Assembly: GCF_001927285.1 (NCBI RefSeq) | Contig: NZ_MSIG01000008.1 | Span: 62,001-126,000, forward strand | DNA: 64,000 nt | DNA from: Mongoliimonas terrestris | GTDB taxonomy: Bacteria; Pseudomonadota; Alphaproteobacteria; Rhizobiales; Pleomorphomonadaceae | Direction of reading: 5' to 3' | Shown here: positions 9,873-19,107 of the stretch, in pieces | How the letters are laid out: every line of letters begins with the position of its first letter | Position numbering within the stretch: position 1 is the first letter of the stretch | Notes under the pieces: model-generated | Told to the model about the DNA's origin: nothing | The model's input: only the letters and a program-made list of their open reading frames with translations | The model's database searches: none | Position numbers and translations under genes: made by a program

Positions 9873-10361
9873 TTAAGAGAGATCCGCACGCATGACAAGG
9901 GCCGTCGCCGGCCGGGCGTCCGGTCCGGCGTAGTAGTTCGGCCGCGAGGCCACGGTCTTGAAGCCGAGCCGCTTGTAGAGCCGGCGCGCCGCCTCGTTGG
10001 TCTCGTCCACCTCCAGGAAGAGATGCCGGACCCGGTCGCGGTAGAGGCGGCGGATCGCCTCGTCCAGGAGGCGCCGGCCGAGGCCCTTGCCCCGGTGCCG
10101 CGGGCTGACCGCGATGGTCAGCACTTCCGCCTCGTCGGCGGCCGCGCGCACCATCACGAAGCCGACCGGCCGGCGCGTGCCGAACGGGGTGCCGCGCCGT
10201 GCCACCAGGGTGATGACGCCGTCCTGGACGAGGAGCGCCTCCACCTCCGCCGCGTGCCAGCCCCGGTGGAAGCCGGCGGCGTGGATCTCGGCGAGATCGT
10301 CCACGTCGGTGAGGCGGGCCTCGTCGAGGAAGGCCGGAAAGGGATCGTACCAGAGGATCAC
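9873..10361 (-). CDS. rimI: ribosomal-protein-alanine N-acetyltransferase-like GNAT protein
   Basis: 162-residue GNAT acetyltransferase. The acetyl-CoA binding loop is RHRGKGLGRRLL, preceded by the strand VLTIAVSP and followed by LEVDETNEAARRLYKRLGF, the usual C-terminal motif. RimI acetylates the N-terminal alanine of ribosomal protein S18 in E. coli. It overlaps tsaB by 4 bp; this tsaB-rimI pairing is widespread. The actual acetylation substrate here is assumed by homology. Confidence 0.88.
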   Translation of the reverse strand: MILWYDPFPAFLDEARLTDVDDLAEIHAAGFHRGWHAAEVEALLVQDGVITLVARRGTPFGTRRPVGFVMVRAAADEAEVLTIAVSPRHRGKGLGRRLLDEAIRRLYRDRVRHLFLEVDETNEAARRLYKRLGFKTVASRPNYYAGPDARPATALVMRADLS

Positions 10362-11062
10362 GGCCGCACCTCCGCGGACCCGGCCGCCCCGACGAGAAGG
10401 CCGGCGATGCGGGCCTGCGGCTTGGCGTCCGGCGGACGCAGGTAGGCCGGCACCGGCGTGTCTTCGGCCGGATCGAGCGCCGCGCCGATCGCCGCCACCC
10501 GGCGCGGGTCCGGCCCGGCGAGGGTTACGCTCTGCGGCCTCTGCCGGCCGTCGATTGCCGCCTGATGGGCAAGGAGGGGGGCGCCGGAGCCGACCATCAC
10601 CGTGGCGGCATCGCCCAGGCGGGCGAGCACCGTGGCGGCGTCGGCCGCGAAGGGGGCGTGGAGTTCCGTGCCGTCCGGGGCGAAGAGGGCGGCGTAGAGC
10701 TCGCCCCGCCGGGCGTCGATGGCGGCGAGCACCGGGCCGGTCGGCCGCTCGGGCAGGGAGGCGGCGAGCGCCCTGAGGCTGCCGACGCCGACCACCGGCC
10801 GGTCGAGCGCGAGGCCGAGGCCGCGGGCGGCCGCGATGGCGATCCGGATGCCGGTGAAGCTGCCCGGCCCGACGGTGACGGCGATCCGGTCGATCGCCGC
10901 GAGCGGCACGCCGGCCTCGGCGATCACCGCGTCGACAAGAGGGAAGAGGCGCTCCGCGTGGCCCCGGTCCATGCTCTCCACCCGCGCCACAAAGAGGCGG
11001 CGGCCATCGGCGAGGGCGACGGCGGTCTGGTCGAGAGCGGTGTCGAGGGCAAGGACGAGCAT
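10358..11062 (-). CDS. tsaB: tRNA threonylcarbamoyladenosine biosynthesis protein TsaB
   Basis: 234-residue partner of TsaD in making the t6A37 tRNA modification. It shows the ASKHA-type opening MLVLALDTALDQTAVAL and the conserved GPGSFTGIRI loop (about residues 66-75), but not the metal-binding histidines of TsaD, as expected for TsaB. It is the first gene of the long leftward series and faces a divergent methyltransferase gene across a 130-bp region carrying a 15-bp tandem repeat. Confidence 0.94.
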   Translation of the reverse strand: MLVLALDTALDQTAVALADGRRLFVARVESMDRGHAERLFPLVDAVIAEAGVPLAAIDRIAVTVGPGSFTGIRIAIAAARGLGLALDRPVVGVGSLRALAASLPERPTGPVLAAIDARRGELYAALFAPDGTELHAPFAADAATVLARLGDAATVMVGSGAPLLAHQAAIDGRQRPQSVTLAGPDPRRVAAIGAALDPAEDTPVPAYLRPPDAKPQARIAGLLVGAAGSAEVRP

Positions 11063-11125
11063 GACGACGCTTTAGTGAGAGGGATCCCTTCTGTCGAGCC
11101 CGGCTTCATTCCGGCGCCCCCCAGT

Positions 11126-11155
11126 GTATAACGGCCGTTCGTATAACGACCGTTT
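11126..11155. repeat. 15-bp tandem repeat in the divergent tsaB / methyltransferase promoter region
   Basis: Two adjacent 15-bp units, GTATAACGGCCGTTC and GTATAACGACCGTTT. The first contains the perfect palindrome AACGGCCGTT. Each unit carries TATAAC, a -10-like hexamer on the plus strand, and TTATAC on the minus strand. It could be a double operator or duplicated promoter element for the two divergent genes; no regulator is known. Confidence 0.6.
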
Positions 11156-11195
11156 GCGCGGTTCACCGCAACCCGTGCCTTTGGAGTGATCCCCC

Positions 11196-12560
11196 TTGCC
11201 GAAGCCTCGTCCCCCCGGCCGTCCGGCGCCCGCCGGAGCGAAGCGGGATGACCGGTCCGGCCGGCCGAAGCCGCGGCCGGAGGCCGACGGTGCCAAGCGG
11301 CAGGCCGGCGCCGCCAAGCGGCACGACGGCGCCGCCAAGCGGCCGGATGGGGCGCGCGCGGATCCGCCGCGCGGCGAGGCCCGGTCCGGCGGGGCTCGCA
11401 CGAAGGCCGCCGCGCCCGACCGACGGTCGGGGTCCGCGGCGATGCTGCCGGAGACCGCGAAGGCCGGACCGTCGCGGCCGGCTGGCGATCGGGCGGCGGC
11501 ACGGCCCATGGTCGACAAGGGGGTGGCGAAGCCGGCTTTTGAAAGAGGACCGGCGAAGCCGTCTGTCGAGCGCGGACCGGCGAAGCCGGCGGGGGTGGCG
11601 CGCGAGAGCCGTCCGACGCCCGGGCCGCTCGGACCGCGAATCGTTCAGGAACGGATCGGCGTTCTCCTGGAGACGCCCGGCTGGGACGATTACCAGCTGC
11701 TCGACAGCGGCGAGGGCGCCAAGCTGGAGCGCTATGGCGCGCTGACGGTGGTGCGGCCGGAGCCGCAGGCCATGGTGCCGCGCCGCCTGTCCGCCGACCG
11801 CTGGACCGAGGCCGGCGCCGCCTTCACGGGCGACGTGGAGGAGGAGGGGCCGGGGCGCTGGCGCACGGCGGCGGGCATCGGCGAGACCTGGGAGATGGCC
11901 GTGCTCGGCGTGCCCTTCGTCTGCCGCCTGACCGCCTTCCGGCACGTGGGCGTCTTCCCCGAGCAGATCGCCCACTGGTCCTTCATGGCGGAGCGCTTGC
12001 GCGCCATGGCGGCCGGCGGCGAGAGGCCGCGGCTTCTGAACCTCTTCGGCTACACGGGGATCGCCTCGCTGGTGGCCGCCGCGGCGGGCGCCGAGGTGAC
12101 GCACGTGGACGCCTCCAAGAAGGCGATCGCCTGGGGCCGCGAGAACCAGGCCCTCGCCGGGCTCGAGGCAGCGCCGATCCGCTGGATCGTCGACGACGCG
12201 GTGGCCTTCGCCGAGCGCGAGGTGCGCCGCGGCCGGCTCTACGACGGCATCCTGCTCGACCCGCCGCGCTTCGGCCGCGGCCCGGACGGCGAAGTGTGGA
12301 GCCTGGAGGCGGACCTGCCGCACCTGGTCGACCTGATGCGCCAGGTGCTGGCGCCGGGGCCGTCCTTCCTGATCCTGACGGCCTACGCGATCCGGGCCTC
12401 CTTCCTCTCCATCCATGAGCTTGCCGCCGATCTCCTCGGCCACCGGTCGGGCGTGCTCACCTCCGGCGAGCTGGTGCTCCTGGAGACCGGCGCGACCGGC
12501 CGGCCGGGACGGCGCCTCTCCACCTCGCTCTACACCCGCTTTGAAGGCGCGCAAGAATGA
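11196..12560 (+). CDS. class I SAM-dependent rRNA methyltransferase (RlmI/COG1092-like)
   Basis: 454-residue protein. The C-terminal 300 residues are a Rossmann methyltransferase: LLNLFGYTGIASLVAAAAG is motif I and ILLDPPRFGRG the catalytic DPPR-type motif IV. The likely reaction is m5C methylation of 23S rRNA, but the exact base is not determined. The first 145 residues are a basic, Ala/Pro-rich disordered extension with short repeats: three 21-bp units at 11292-11354 give AKRQAGA, AKRHDGA and AKRPDGA, and ERGPAKP occurs twice. TTG at 11196 is used as start, with GGAG nine bases upstream; this start is uncertain. The end overlaps the next gene by 4 bp. Confidence 0.82.
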   Translation: MPKPRPPGRPAPAGAKRDDRSGRPKPRPEADGAKRQAGAAKRHDGAAKRPDGARADPPRGEARSGGARTKAAAPDRRSGSAAMLPETAKAGPSRPAGDRAAARPMVDKGVAKPAFERGPAKPSVERGPAKPAGVARESRPTPGPLGPRIVQERIGVLLETPGWDDYQLLDSGEGAKLERYGALTVVRPEPQAMVPRRLSADRWTEAGAAFTGDVEEEGPGRWRTAAGIGETWEMAVLGVPFVCRLTAFRHVGVFPEQIAHWSFMAERLRAMAAGGERPRLLNLFGYTGIASLVAAAAGAEVTHVDASKKAIAWGRENQALAGLEAAPIRWIVDDAVAFAEREVRRGRLYDGILLDPPRFGRGPDGEVWSLEADLPHLVDLMRQVLAPGPSFLILTAYAIRASFLSIHELAADLLGHRSGVLTSGELVLLETGATGRPGRRLSTSLYTRFEGAQE

Positions 12561-13387
12561 CCGACCGCCCAGCCATCGCGGCGCCCGGCGCGGTGAAGCA
12601 GATCACCTCGCTCACCAACCCGATCGTCAAGGACATCCGCGGCCTTGCCATGAAGAAGCACCGGGACGAGACCGGGCTCTTTCTCGGCGAGGGGTTGAAG
12701 CTTGTCACCGACGCCCTGGAGGAATCCTGGCCGGTGCACACCATCTGCTTTGCCGCCGCCGTGCGGACGAACGAGGCGGTGACCCGCGCCGCCGCCACGG
12801 TGCACGCCCGCGGCGGCATGGTGCTGGACGTCTCCGAGCAGGTGCTCGGCAAGATCACCCGGCGCGACAACCCGCAGATGGTCGTGGGCGTGTTCCGCCA
12901 GCGCTTGACCCCGCTGGCCGAGGTGCGGCCGAAGGCCGGCGACATCTTCGTGGCGCTCGAACAGGTGCGCGACCCGGGCAACCTCGGCACCATCGCGCGC
13001 ACCGCCGATTCGGTGGGCGCCAAGGGCGTGATCCTGGTGGGCGAGACCTGCGACCCCTTCTCCATGGAGGCGGTGCGCGCCACCATGGGCTCGCTCTTCC
13101 ACGTGCCGCTGGTGCGCACGCCCCGCGACGCCTTCCTGGCGTGGGCGCGCACCTCCGGCGCCCGGCTGGTCGGCACCCACCTGAAGGCGACCGCCGACTA
13201 CCGCGCCGTGGCAAGCCCCGCGCCGACCGTGCTCGTGATGGGCAACGAGCAGCAGGGCCTCACCGACGCGCTCGCCGAGGCGTGCCAGGTGCGGGTGAAG
13301 ATTCCCATGTGGGGCAAGGCGGACAGCCTCAATCTGGCGGTGGCGACGGGCGTGATGCTCTACGAACTGCGGCGGGGGGAGAGGTGA
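12557..13387 (+). CDS. TrmH/SpoU-family RNA 2'-O-ribose methyltransferase
   Basis: 276-residue SPOUT methyltransferase. The knotted SAM-binding region is visible in ALEQVRDPGNLGTIARTAD (motif 1), VLVMGNEQQGL (motif 2) and IPMWGKADSLNLAVATGVML (motif 3). An N-terminal SpoU substrate-binding domain precedes it (GLFLGEGLKLV). It is coupled to the upstream rRNA methyltransferase by an ATGA overlap. It could act on 23S rRNA (RlmB-like) or tRNA; the sequence does not decide. The stop overlaps the GTG start of the first island gene. Confidence 0.88.
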   Translation: MTDRPAIAAPGAVKQITSLTNPIVKDIRGLAMKKHRDETGLFLGEGLKLVTDALEESWPVHTICFAAAVRTNEAVTRAAATVHARGGMVLDVSEQVLGKITRRDNPQMVVGVFRQRLTPLAEVRPKAGDIFVALEQVRDPGNLGTIARTADSVGAKGVILVGETCDPFSMEAVRATMGSLFHVPLVRTPRDAFLAWARTSGARLVGTHLKATADYRAVASPAPTVLVMGNEQQGLTDALAEACQVRVKIPMWGKADSLNLAVATGVMLYELRRGER

Positions 13388-15261
13388 GGGCGGACGGGGG
13401 TGGGCGGGCGGCCGACGGGCCTGACGCGCAGGCGGCCGGTTCGGCGTCCTTCTCCGCCGAAGCGCTCGCGGGCCGGCTGGTGCGGGCGACCTTGCGCGGC
13501 GGACAGGCTGGCCTCCTGCCCATGCTGGACCCCGGTCCGGACCGGGGCCGCGACCCGGTGCCGATGCGCCCCGTCAAGGACGGCTGGGCGCACCGCCTCT
13601 TCCTGCCGGCGGACACGCGGTCGGTCGCGGTGGTCGATGCCCGCGACGGCCGATCGGTGCCGGCGGCCGGTCCGGCGCTGCGGCCGGTCGGGTGGCCGGG
13701 CATGATGCTCGCGGCCCTGGTGCAGGATCCGGCGATGGCGCTGACGGCGGTCGCCGACGGGCTTCGCGGGCGCCGGCGGGCGGCCCGGGCCAAGGCGCTC
13801 GCAGCCCTTCTCGATCCGCCGACGTCGCCGGCCGTGCATGCCCGGTGGGCGGACGCGGGCGGACGCTCCGGGTCCGGGTCGCCGGAGGCGGCGGACGTCG
13901 CCGACCTGGTGCTCGACAAAGGCGTCGGGCACGACGACCTCATGGCGGCGCTGCGGGCCGGCGAGACGACCGCGGTTCTCCTCAGGACGGCCGACGCGCG
14001 CGTGGCGGCCGGGGCGGTGGAGCATCTTCGTCGGCGGCTCGCGGCAGATGATCGGCTCTCCGGCGCATATGGCGACGTGGTGGTGCTCGACGGTGCCGGC
14101 CGGGTGGCGGCGGTGCGGGCGCTGCCGGCCTGGTCACCGACGCTCGCCCGGGCGGGCGGTCTGCCGGTGTCGATCGCGCTCGTGCGCCGCGACCGGCTGC
14201 TTGTGGCGCTTGACCATCGGCGCCTCGATCCCGGCGGGGCGGATCCGGTGACGCGGTGCCTGCTCGCGCTCTCCGACGGGGTCGACGGCCGCATCGCGCA
14301 TGATCCGGTGCTGACCGGGCAGGCGTCCGCCTGCCCACCGCCGGTGCGGTCCGGCGGCGCGGTGCAGGCCGGCTCGCGCACGGTCGCGGCGCTGATCCCG
14401 ACGCGGGACCAGCCGGGGCTCCTCGACCGGTGTCTGAAGAGCCTCCTCCGCGAGACGGACCATCCGCCGGCGGAGGTGGTCGTCGGCGACAACGACAGTT
14501 GCGAGCCTGCGACCTTCCGGGTGTTCGCGCGCTGGCTCGACGGGGCGACGGCCCGGCGGATCGCCGCGCCCGGGCCGTTCAACTACGCGGCGCTCTGCAA
14601 CCGGCTCGCCGGCGAGAGCCGGTCGGAGCTTCTCCTCTTCCTCAACGACGACGTGGAGGCCCTCCACCCGGACTGGCTGGACCGGATGGTGGCCGTGCTG
14701 GACGATCCGGCGGTCGGCGCCGTCGGCGCGCGGCTTCTCTATCCGGACGGGTCGCTGCAGCATCTCGGCATCGTGCTCGGCCTCGGACCGGTGGCCGGCC
14801 ACGCCTTCCAGTTCCTGCGGCCGGCGGCCGTCGCTCGCTCGGCCGCGCCGCACGCCGATCTGCCGCGCGAGGTGAGCGCCGTCACCGGCGCCTGCCTCCT
14901 GGTGCGCCGCTCCGTGTTCGAGGCGGTCGGCGGCTTCGACGCGGCGCGGCTGCCGGTCGCCTACAACGACGTGGACCTCTGCCTGCGGATCTGGGAGGCG
15001 GGCCATCGGGTGGTGTGCACGCCGGATGCGACGCTGGTCCACCACGAGTCCGTCTCCCGCCGCCGCCTGCCGTCGCCGGAGCGGGCCGCCGCCCATCGGG
15101 CCGAGGTGGCGCACATGCAGGCGCGGTGGGGACATCTGATCGGGGCGGATCCCTTCTACAGCCCGCGCCTCTCGCGCCTGTCGCGGGCGGTGCGGCTGGC
15201 GCCCTTCTGCACCGACCCGCGGCTCCGCCGGCCGCCGGTGCGGTTGGAGCCGCCATGCTAG
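13384..15261 (+). CDS. family 2 glycosyltransferase with N-terminal extension
   Basis: 625 residues from the GTG at 13384, which overlaps the preceding stop. The C-terminal half (from about residue 330) is a GT-A fold: AALIPTRDQPGLLDRCLKSLL opens the domain, FLNDDVE (about residue 419) is the DxD-type nucleotide-sugar/metal site, and YNDVDLCLRIWEAGHR is the usual distal motif. It resembles rhamnosyltransferase-like GT2 enzymes of O-antigen loci. The first 320 residues have no recognised domain. This is the first gene of the polysaccharide island; it overlaps the next gene by 7 bp. Donor and acceptor sugars are unknown. Confidence 0.85.
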   Translation: MRADGGGRAADGPDAQAAGSASFSAEALAGRLVRATLRGGQAGLLPMLDPGPDRGRDPVPMRPVKDGWAHRLFLPADTRSVAVVDARDGRSVPAAGPALRPVGWPGMMLAALVQDPAMALTAVADGLRGRRRAARAKALAALLDPPTSPAVHARWADAGGRSGSGSPEAADVADLVLDKGVGHDDLMAALRAGETTAVLLRTADARVAAGAVEHLRRRLAADDRLSGAYGDVVVLDGAGRVAAVRALPAWSPTLARAGGLPVSIALVRRDRLLVALDHRRLDPGGADPVTRCLLALSDGVDGRIAHDPVLTGQASACPPPVRSGGAVQAGSRTVAALIPTRDQPGLLDRCLKSLLRETDHPPAEVVVGDNDSCEPATFRVFARWLDGATARRIAAPGPFNYAALCNRLAGESRSELLLFLNDDVEALHPDWLDRMVAVLDDPAVGAVGARLLYPDGSLQHLGIVLGLGPVAGHAFQFLRPAAVARSAAPHADLPREVSAVTGACLLVRRSVFEAVGGFDAARLPVAYNDVDLCLRIWEAGHRVVCTPDATLVHHESVSRRRLPSPERAAAHRAEVAHMQARWGHLIGADPFYSPRLSRLSRAVRLAPFCTDPRLRRPPVRLEPPC

Positions 15262-16313
15262 ACGCGCTGCTGCGGGCGGTCCTGCCCTATCCGCGCCGGC
15301 GCGCCGGCCCGCCGCACGACGGGTCGGCGACACGGGTGCCGGTGACACGGGTCCTGGTGACGGGCAGTTTTCCGAACCCGACCTTCGACTATTTCCTGAA
15401 AGCCCGCCTCGCGGGCCTCGGCCTGCCGGTGATCCTCGCCGACCGGCGGGCGCCCTGGCCGGCGGCGGCGGGCGACGGCGCGGGCACCGCTGTGATCGTC
15501 TGCCGCTATCCGCACCCGGCGCTCGCCGCCTACGTCCGGCAGAACCGGCCCCGCCTCGCCGGCTGCGCGCTCCTCATCGACGACGACGTGCACGCGATCG
15601 TCGCCGACGGCACCGCCCGGGCCAGGTACCGCGTCCGGATGCTCCGGCAGGCGCTCCTGCCGTGGCAGGCGCTCTCCGGCGAATTCGACCGCCTCTTTGC
15701 CGCGAACGCCGTGCTGAGGGCCCGGATCGGCGCCGACGCGGAGGTGCTCGGTCCCTTGCCGGATCCGGCGGATGCGACGCCGCGACCTCGCGCGCCGGGC
15801 GGCGCGGTGCGGATGGTGTTCCATGCCACCGACATCCACGCGGGGGAGCACGCCTTCCTGATCCCGGTGGTGGACCGGGTCCTCAGGGCCTTGCCGGCGC
15901 TTTCCATGGAGGTGGTCGCAGGGGACGCGGTGGCGAAGGCCTGGGCGGGGCTGCCGCGGACGACCGTGGTGCCGCCCCTGTCCTGGCCGGCCTTCCGGGA
16001 CCACACCTACGAGACGGGCGCCGACATCGCCTTGGTGCCGCTGCTGCCGACGGCGGTCAACCGGGCCCGGACGGCGACGAAGAAGATCGACGTGGCCCGT
16101 CTCGGCGCCGCCGGCCTGTTCGCCCGGTCGGACGCCTACGGCGACGGCACGGACACCGGCGAATGGATGCTCGGCCCGTCCGCCGACGCCTGGCACGACG
16201 CCATCCTCGCCCTTGCGTCGGATCCGGCGCGGCGCACGGCGCTCGCGGCGGCGACACGGCGCGCCGTGGCGCGGTTCGGCGAGGGCGGCCCGTCCCTGCT
16301 GCTGTCCGGCTGA
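15255..16313 (+). CDS. glycosyltransferase-like protein of the polysaccharide island
   Basis: 352 residues. The opening VTRVLVTGSFPNPTFDYFLK, followed by a Rossmann-like half and a second half with TDIALVPLLPTAVNRARTATKKIDVARLGAAG, matches the general layout of GT-B glycosyltransferases, where a conserved Lys and Arg/Asn near the end bind the donor. No family-specific signature was found. The ATG lies inside the end of the upstream GT2 gene, so the two are likely translated together. It ends exactly against the convergent kpsC-like gene, the two stops forming TGATCA. Confidence 0.6.
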   Translation: MLDALLRAVLPYPRRRAGPPHDGSATRVPVTRVLVTGSFPNPTFDYFLKARLAGLGLPVILADRRAPWPAAAGDGAGTAVIVCRYPHPALAAYVRQNRPRLAGCALLIDDDVHAIVADGTARARYRVRMLRQALLPWQALSGEFDRLFAANAVLRARIGADAEVLGPLPDPADATPRPRAPGGAVRMVFHATDIHAGEHAFLIPVVDRVLRALPALSMEVVAGDAVAKAWAGLPRTTVVPPLSWPAFRDHTYETGADIALVPLLPTAVNRARTATKKIDVARLGAAGLFARSDAYGDGTDTGEWMLGPSADAWHDAILALASDPARRTALAAATRRAVARFGEGGPSLLLSG

Positions 16314-17378
16314 TCAGGCGCGGAGCGCGCGCGTCATCCGGGCGACGGCGGTCTCCGCGTCGATCCGGCCGCCGGTCGTCGGATCGCGGTAGCGCGCATA
16401 AAGAAGAAGGGCGCCGGCGACGAGGTCCGGGAGCGTGAGGCTGCGGACGGCGGACCGCCGGGCCCGCGCCGCGTCGGCGACCGGGGTTGTCGCCCGGTCG
16501 TCGGTCAGGCCCCATCCGGCGTAGAAGGGCGTTCCGTAGCACACCACCTGGACCCCGCGCAGGAGCGCGTCGAAGCCGAACTGGCTCGACACGGTCCAGA
16601 CCTCGTCGACCGCGTCCAGGATGGCGTGCGGCGACGTGACCGCGTCGAGCACCTGGACGTGGCCGTCGGCGGTGCGGCGCTCCAGGCCGAGGAAGCCCTT
16701 GCGATAGCCGGCCGCCACGTCCGGATGGACGCGGACGACGACGGTCGCCCCGCCGACCGCGCAGGCCTCCCGGAACATGCGCTCGAACACCGCCGCGTCG
16801 GCGCCGGCGGCCGGAACCGACCAGTCGCCCCAGACCTGGTCGACGAGCAGGATGCGCCGGCCGCGCCCGGCGATGGAGACGGGGGTGTCGGGCGCATGAT
16901 TGTACTTGGAGAGCCGGCCCGCCACGATCGCCTGGCCGAGCGCCTCCGCACGGCCCCGCAGCGGTTCAAGATCCGCGCCGGCGAGGATCCGCTCCAGCCG
17001 GGAGGGCCGGCGCGCGTCGATGAAGAGGCCGAGATCGTCGACGACGATGGACCAGGCGGCCGCGCCGGCCTTGCCGAGGCCGAGCGAGCGCAGGAAGCCG
17101 TCCTCCAGGCACCAGTAGGGCAGGCCGCGGGCGGCGGCCACCAGACGGCCGAGGCGGCCGCCGATCTTCAGGCCCCAGCCGATCACGCCGTCGATGTCGG
17201 CGCGCCCGGACCAGAGCGACACGAAGGCGGCCTCGTCGAGGAACGGCGCGACGCGGTCGAAGTCCACTTGCTTCCAGGTGGCGGCGCCGAGGCGCGCGCC
17301 AGGGGACGGGATCCACGACGCGGCGGCGCGGGCGACCGGATCGAGGTCATCGGCCAAAGGGCCGCTGCGGGCGATCAT
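16314..17378 (-). CDS. one-domain KpsC-like capsule (Kdo) glycosyltransferase
   Basis: 354-residue protein of the Capsule_synth family. KpsC builds the poly-beta-Kdo linker that joins group-2 type capsules to phospholipid. Two hallmark motifs are present: EDGFLRSLGLG (about residue 88) and CYGTPFYAGWGLTDDR (about residue 280). E. coli KpsC has two such modules in about 675 residues; here there is one. The ATG at 17378 has GAGAGGG upstream and is preferred over a GC-rich upstream extension. It is the only minus-strand gene in the first half of the island and is divergent from the ABC transporter genes. Confidence 0.85.
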   Translation of the reverse strand: MIARSGPLADDLDPVARAAASWIPSPGARLGAATWKQVDFDRVAPFLDEAAFVSLWSGRADIDGVIGWGLKIGGRLGRLVAAARGLPYWCLEDGFLRSLGLGKAGAAAWSIVVDDLGLFIDARRPSRLERILAGADLEPLRGRAEALGQAIVAGRLSKYNHAPDTPVSIAGRGRRILLVDQVWGDWSVPAAGADAAVFERMFREACAVGGATVVVRVHPDVAAGYRKGFLGLERRTADGHVQVLDAVTSPHAILDAVDEVWTVSSQFGFDALLRGVQVVCYGTPFYAGWGLTDDRATTPVADAARARRSAVRSLTLPDLVAGALLLYARYRDPTTGGRIDAETAVARMTRALRA

Positions 17379-17647
17379 CGCGCCCTCTCGCCGGGCGGCC
17401 TCGCCGGGAGGCACGTCGCCGCGGGCGCCGTCACGCCGGTCTGCCGCCTGTCGCACCCGTGTTCCTCCGGCCGAAGCCGGGGCCGCTGCGCCCGGCGCGG
17501 CGCCCGACCCTTTCGCGGTGCACACGCAAACGACATAAATCCTGCCACAGTGATAGGAGACGATGGGTCGTCGAGAGCGACGCCGGCGGGCGGCGTCGAT
17601 CCGGCATGATCGGTCGTCCCCTGGATGTCAACCATGAGCGAAGCGTG
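17379..17647. promoter_or_regulatory. divergent promoter region of kpsC-like gene and kpsMT
   Basis: 269 bp between two divergently transcribed capsule genes. An AT-richer stretch at about 17520-17565 (ACGACATAAATCCTGCC) stands out from the GC-rich surroundings and is the likeliest place for plus-strand promoter elements. No convincing -35/-10 pair with correct spacing could be fixed. No coding sequence was recognised. Confidence 0.4.
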
Positions 17648-18454
17648 ATGGGTCTCCCCCCGATGACAGCGACCGGTCGGTTGCGCGAGGCGTTCGCCGT
17701 GCAGATCCGCGTGATCGGCGCGATCCTCCTTCGCGACATGCGCACCCGGTTCGGCCGTACCCACTTCGGCTATCTGATCGCCGTCGCCTGGCCGCTGGCG
17801 CATCTGACCATCCTGACGGCCGCCAACGTGCTGATGCAGCGGGTCACCCCGATGGGGACCAACATGACGATCTTCGTCGGCACCGGCTTGCTTCCCTACA
17901 TCCTCTGCCTCTATCCCTCGCGCATGACCACCTCGGCCGTCACGGAGAACAGGGCGCTCCTCCTGTTCCCGATCGTGAAATCCATCGACCTCATCCTCGC
18001 CCGGACCGTGCTGTCGCTGACCATCGCGGCGAACGTGACCGTCGCCTTCATCATCATCGTGACCCTGGCGGGGGTGGACTTCTGGCCCAACTCGCCCGTA
18101 CGCGCCATCGAAGGCGTGCTGGCGACGGTCTATCTCGGGGCGGCGTTCGGCATGCTGAACGCCGTGATGGTGACCTTCGTCCCGGGCTGGACGGTGATCT
18201 CCATCGTCGTCATGATCCTGATGTACCTGACGTCCGGCGCCATCATGCCGATCACCCGGCTGCCGCAATCCGTGCAGGACGTGCTCGCCTACAATCCGAT
18301 GCTGCACTGCGTGGACTGGCTGAGATCGGCCTACTACGAGGGCTACGGCTCCGATCATCTGGACGAGATCTATCTCCTGCAGGTCTCCACCTGCATTCTC
18401 CTGGTGGCGCTCGCCAGCGAGCGCTTCCTGCGCGGGAGGATCATCCAGGGATGA
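17648..18454 (+). CDS. kpsM: ABC-2 type polysaccharide export permease
   Basis: 268-residue inner-membrane protein with about six hydrophobic segments (for example HLTILTAANVLM, LTIAANVTVAFIIIVTLAG, VISIVVMILMYLTSGAIMPI), the size and profile of KpsM/Wzm. It forms the channel of the ABC exporter that moves finished polysaccharide on its lipid carrier across the inner membrane. The late motif NPMLHCVDWLRSAYY is typical of KpsM. ATG at 17648 is chosen; 17663 is an alternative. The last codons overlap kpsT by 4 bp, so permease and ATPase are made together. Confidence 0.92.
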   Translation: MGLPPMTATGRLREAFAVQIRVIGAILLRDMRTRFGRTHFGYLIAVAWPLAHLTILTAANVLMQRVTPMGTNMTIFVGTGLLPYILCLYPSRMTTSAVTENRALLLFPIVKSIDLILARTVLSLTIAANVTVAFIIIVTLAGVDFWPNSPVRAIEGVLATVYLGAAFGMLNAVMVTFVPGWTVISIVVMILMYLTSGAIMPITRLPQSVQDVLAYNPMLHCVDWLRSAYYEGYGSDHLDEIYLLQVSTCILLVALASERFLRGRIIQG

Positions 18455-19104
18455 TCACGCTGGACAACGTCTTCAAGTTCTACCGGACGCACGCGACGCT
18501 GAAGATCGTGCTCGACCACGTGTCGATCAACTTCGAAGCCGGCTACAACTACGCCATCCTGGGGATCAACGGCGCCGGCAAGTCCACCACCATGCGGGTG
18601 ATCGCCGGAACCGAACTGCCGAACGGCGGCAAGATCCGGCGGAACTGCCGGGTGTCCTGGCCGCTCGGCTTCGCCGGATCGCTGCACAGCAAGATGACCG
18701 GGCGCGAGAACGTGCAGTTCGTGGCGCGCATCTACGGCCAGAACGCCCGCCAGGTGGTGGACTTCGTGGAGGACTTCGCCGAACTGGGCTCCTATCTGGA
18801 CGCGCCGGTCGGGACCTATTCGTCCGGCATGCTGCAGCGCCTCGCCTTCGGCCTCAGCATGGCGGTCGATTTCGACTGCTATCTGATCGACGAGGTGATC
18901 GCGGTCGGCGACGCGCGCTTCCGCTCGCGCTGCGACGCGGAGTTCGCCAAGCGGCGCGAGCGGGCCAGCATCATCATGGCGTCCCATGACATGGCGTCGA
19001 TCCGGAGCTATTGTCATCGGGCTGTGGTTCTCGCCGACGGCCAGATGATGCAGTTCCATAACCTGGACGAGGCGATCGAAACCTACCGACGCCTGAACAT
19101 GTGA
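18451..19104 (+). CDS. kpsT: ABC transporter ATPase for polysaccharide export
   Basis: 217-residue ATPase that powers the KpsM-like permease. Walker A is GINGAGKS (about residues 38-45), the signature region is SSGMLQRLAFGLSM and Walker B is CYLIDEVIAVGD, followed by SHDMASIR with the switch histidine. The short length and the missing C-terminal carbohydrate-binding domain place it with KpsT rather than the longer O-antigen Wzt. This suggests export of a lipid-linked capsule-type glycan without recognition of a chain-end cap. It overlaps kpsM and sits 3 bp before the first kpsE-like gene. Confidence 0.95.
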   Translation: MITLDNVFKFYRTHATLKIVLDHVSINFEAGYNYAILGINGAGKSTTMRVIAGTELPNGGKIRRNCRVSWPLGFAGSLHSKMTGRENVQFVARIYGQNARQVVDFVEDFAELGSYLDAPVGTYSSGMLQRLAFGLSMAVDFDCYLIDEVIAVGDARFRSRCDAEFAKRRERASIIMASHDMASIRSYCHRAVVLADGQMMQFHNLDEAIETYRRLNM

Positions 19105-19107
19105 CCG

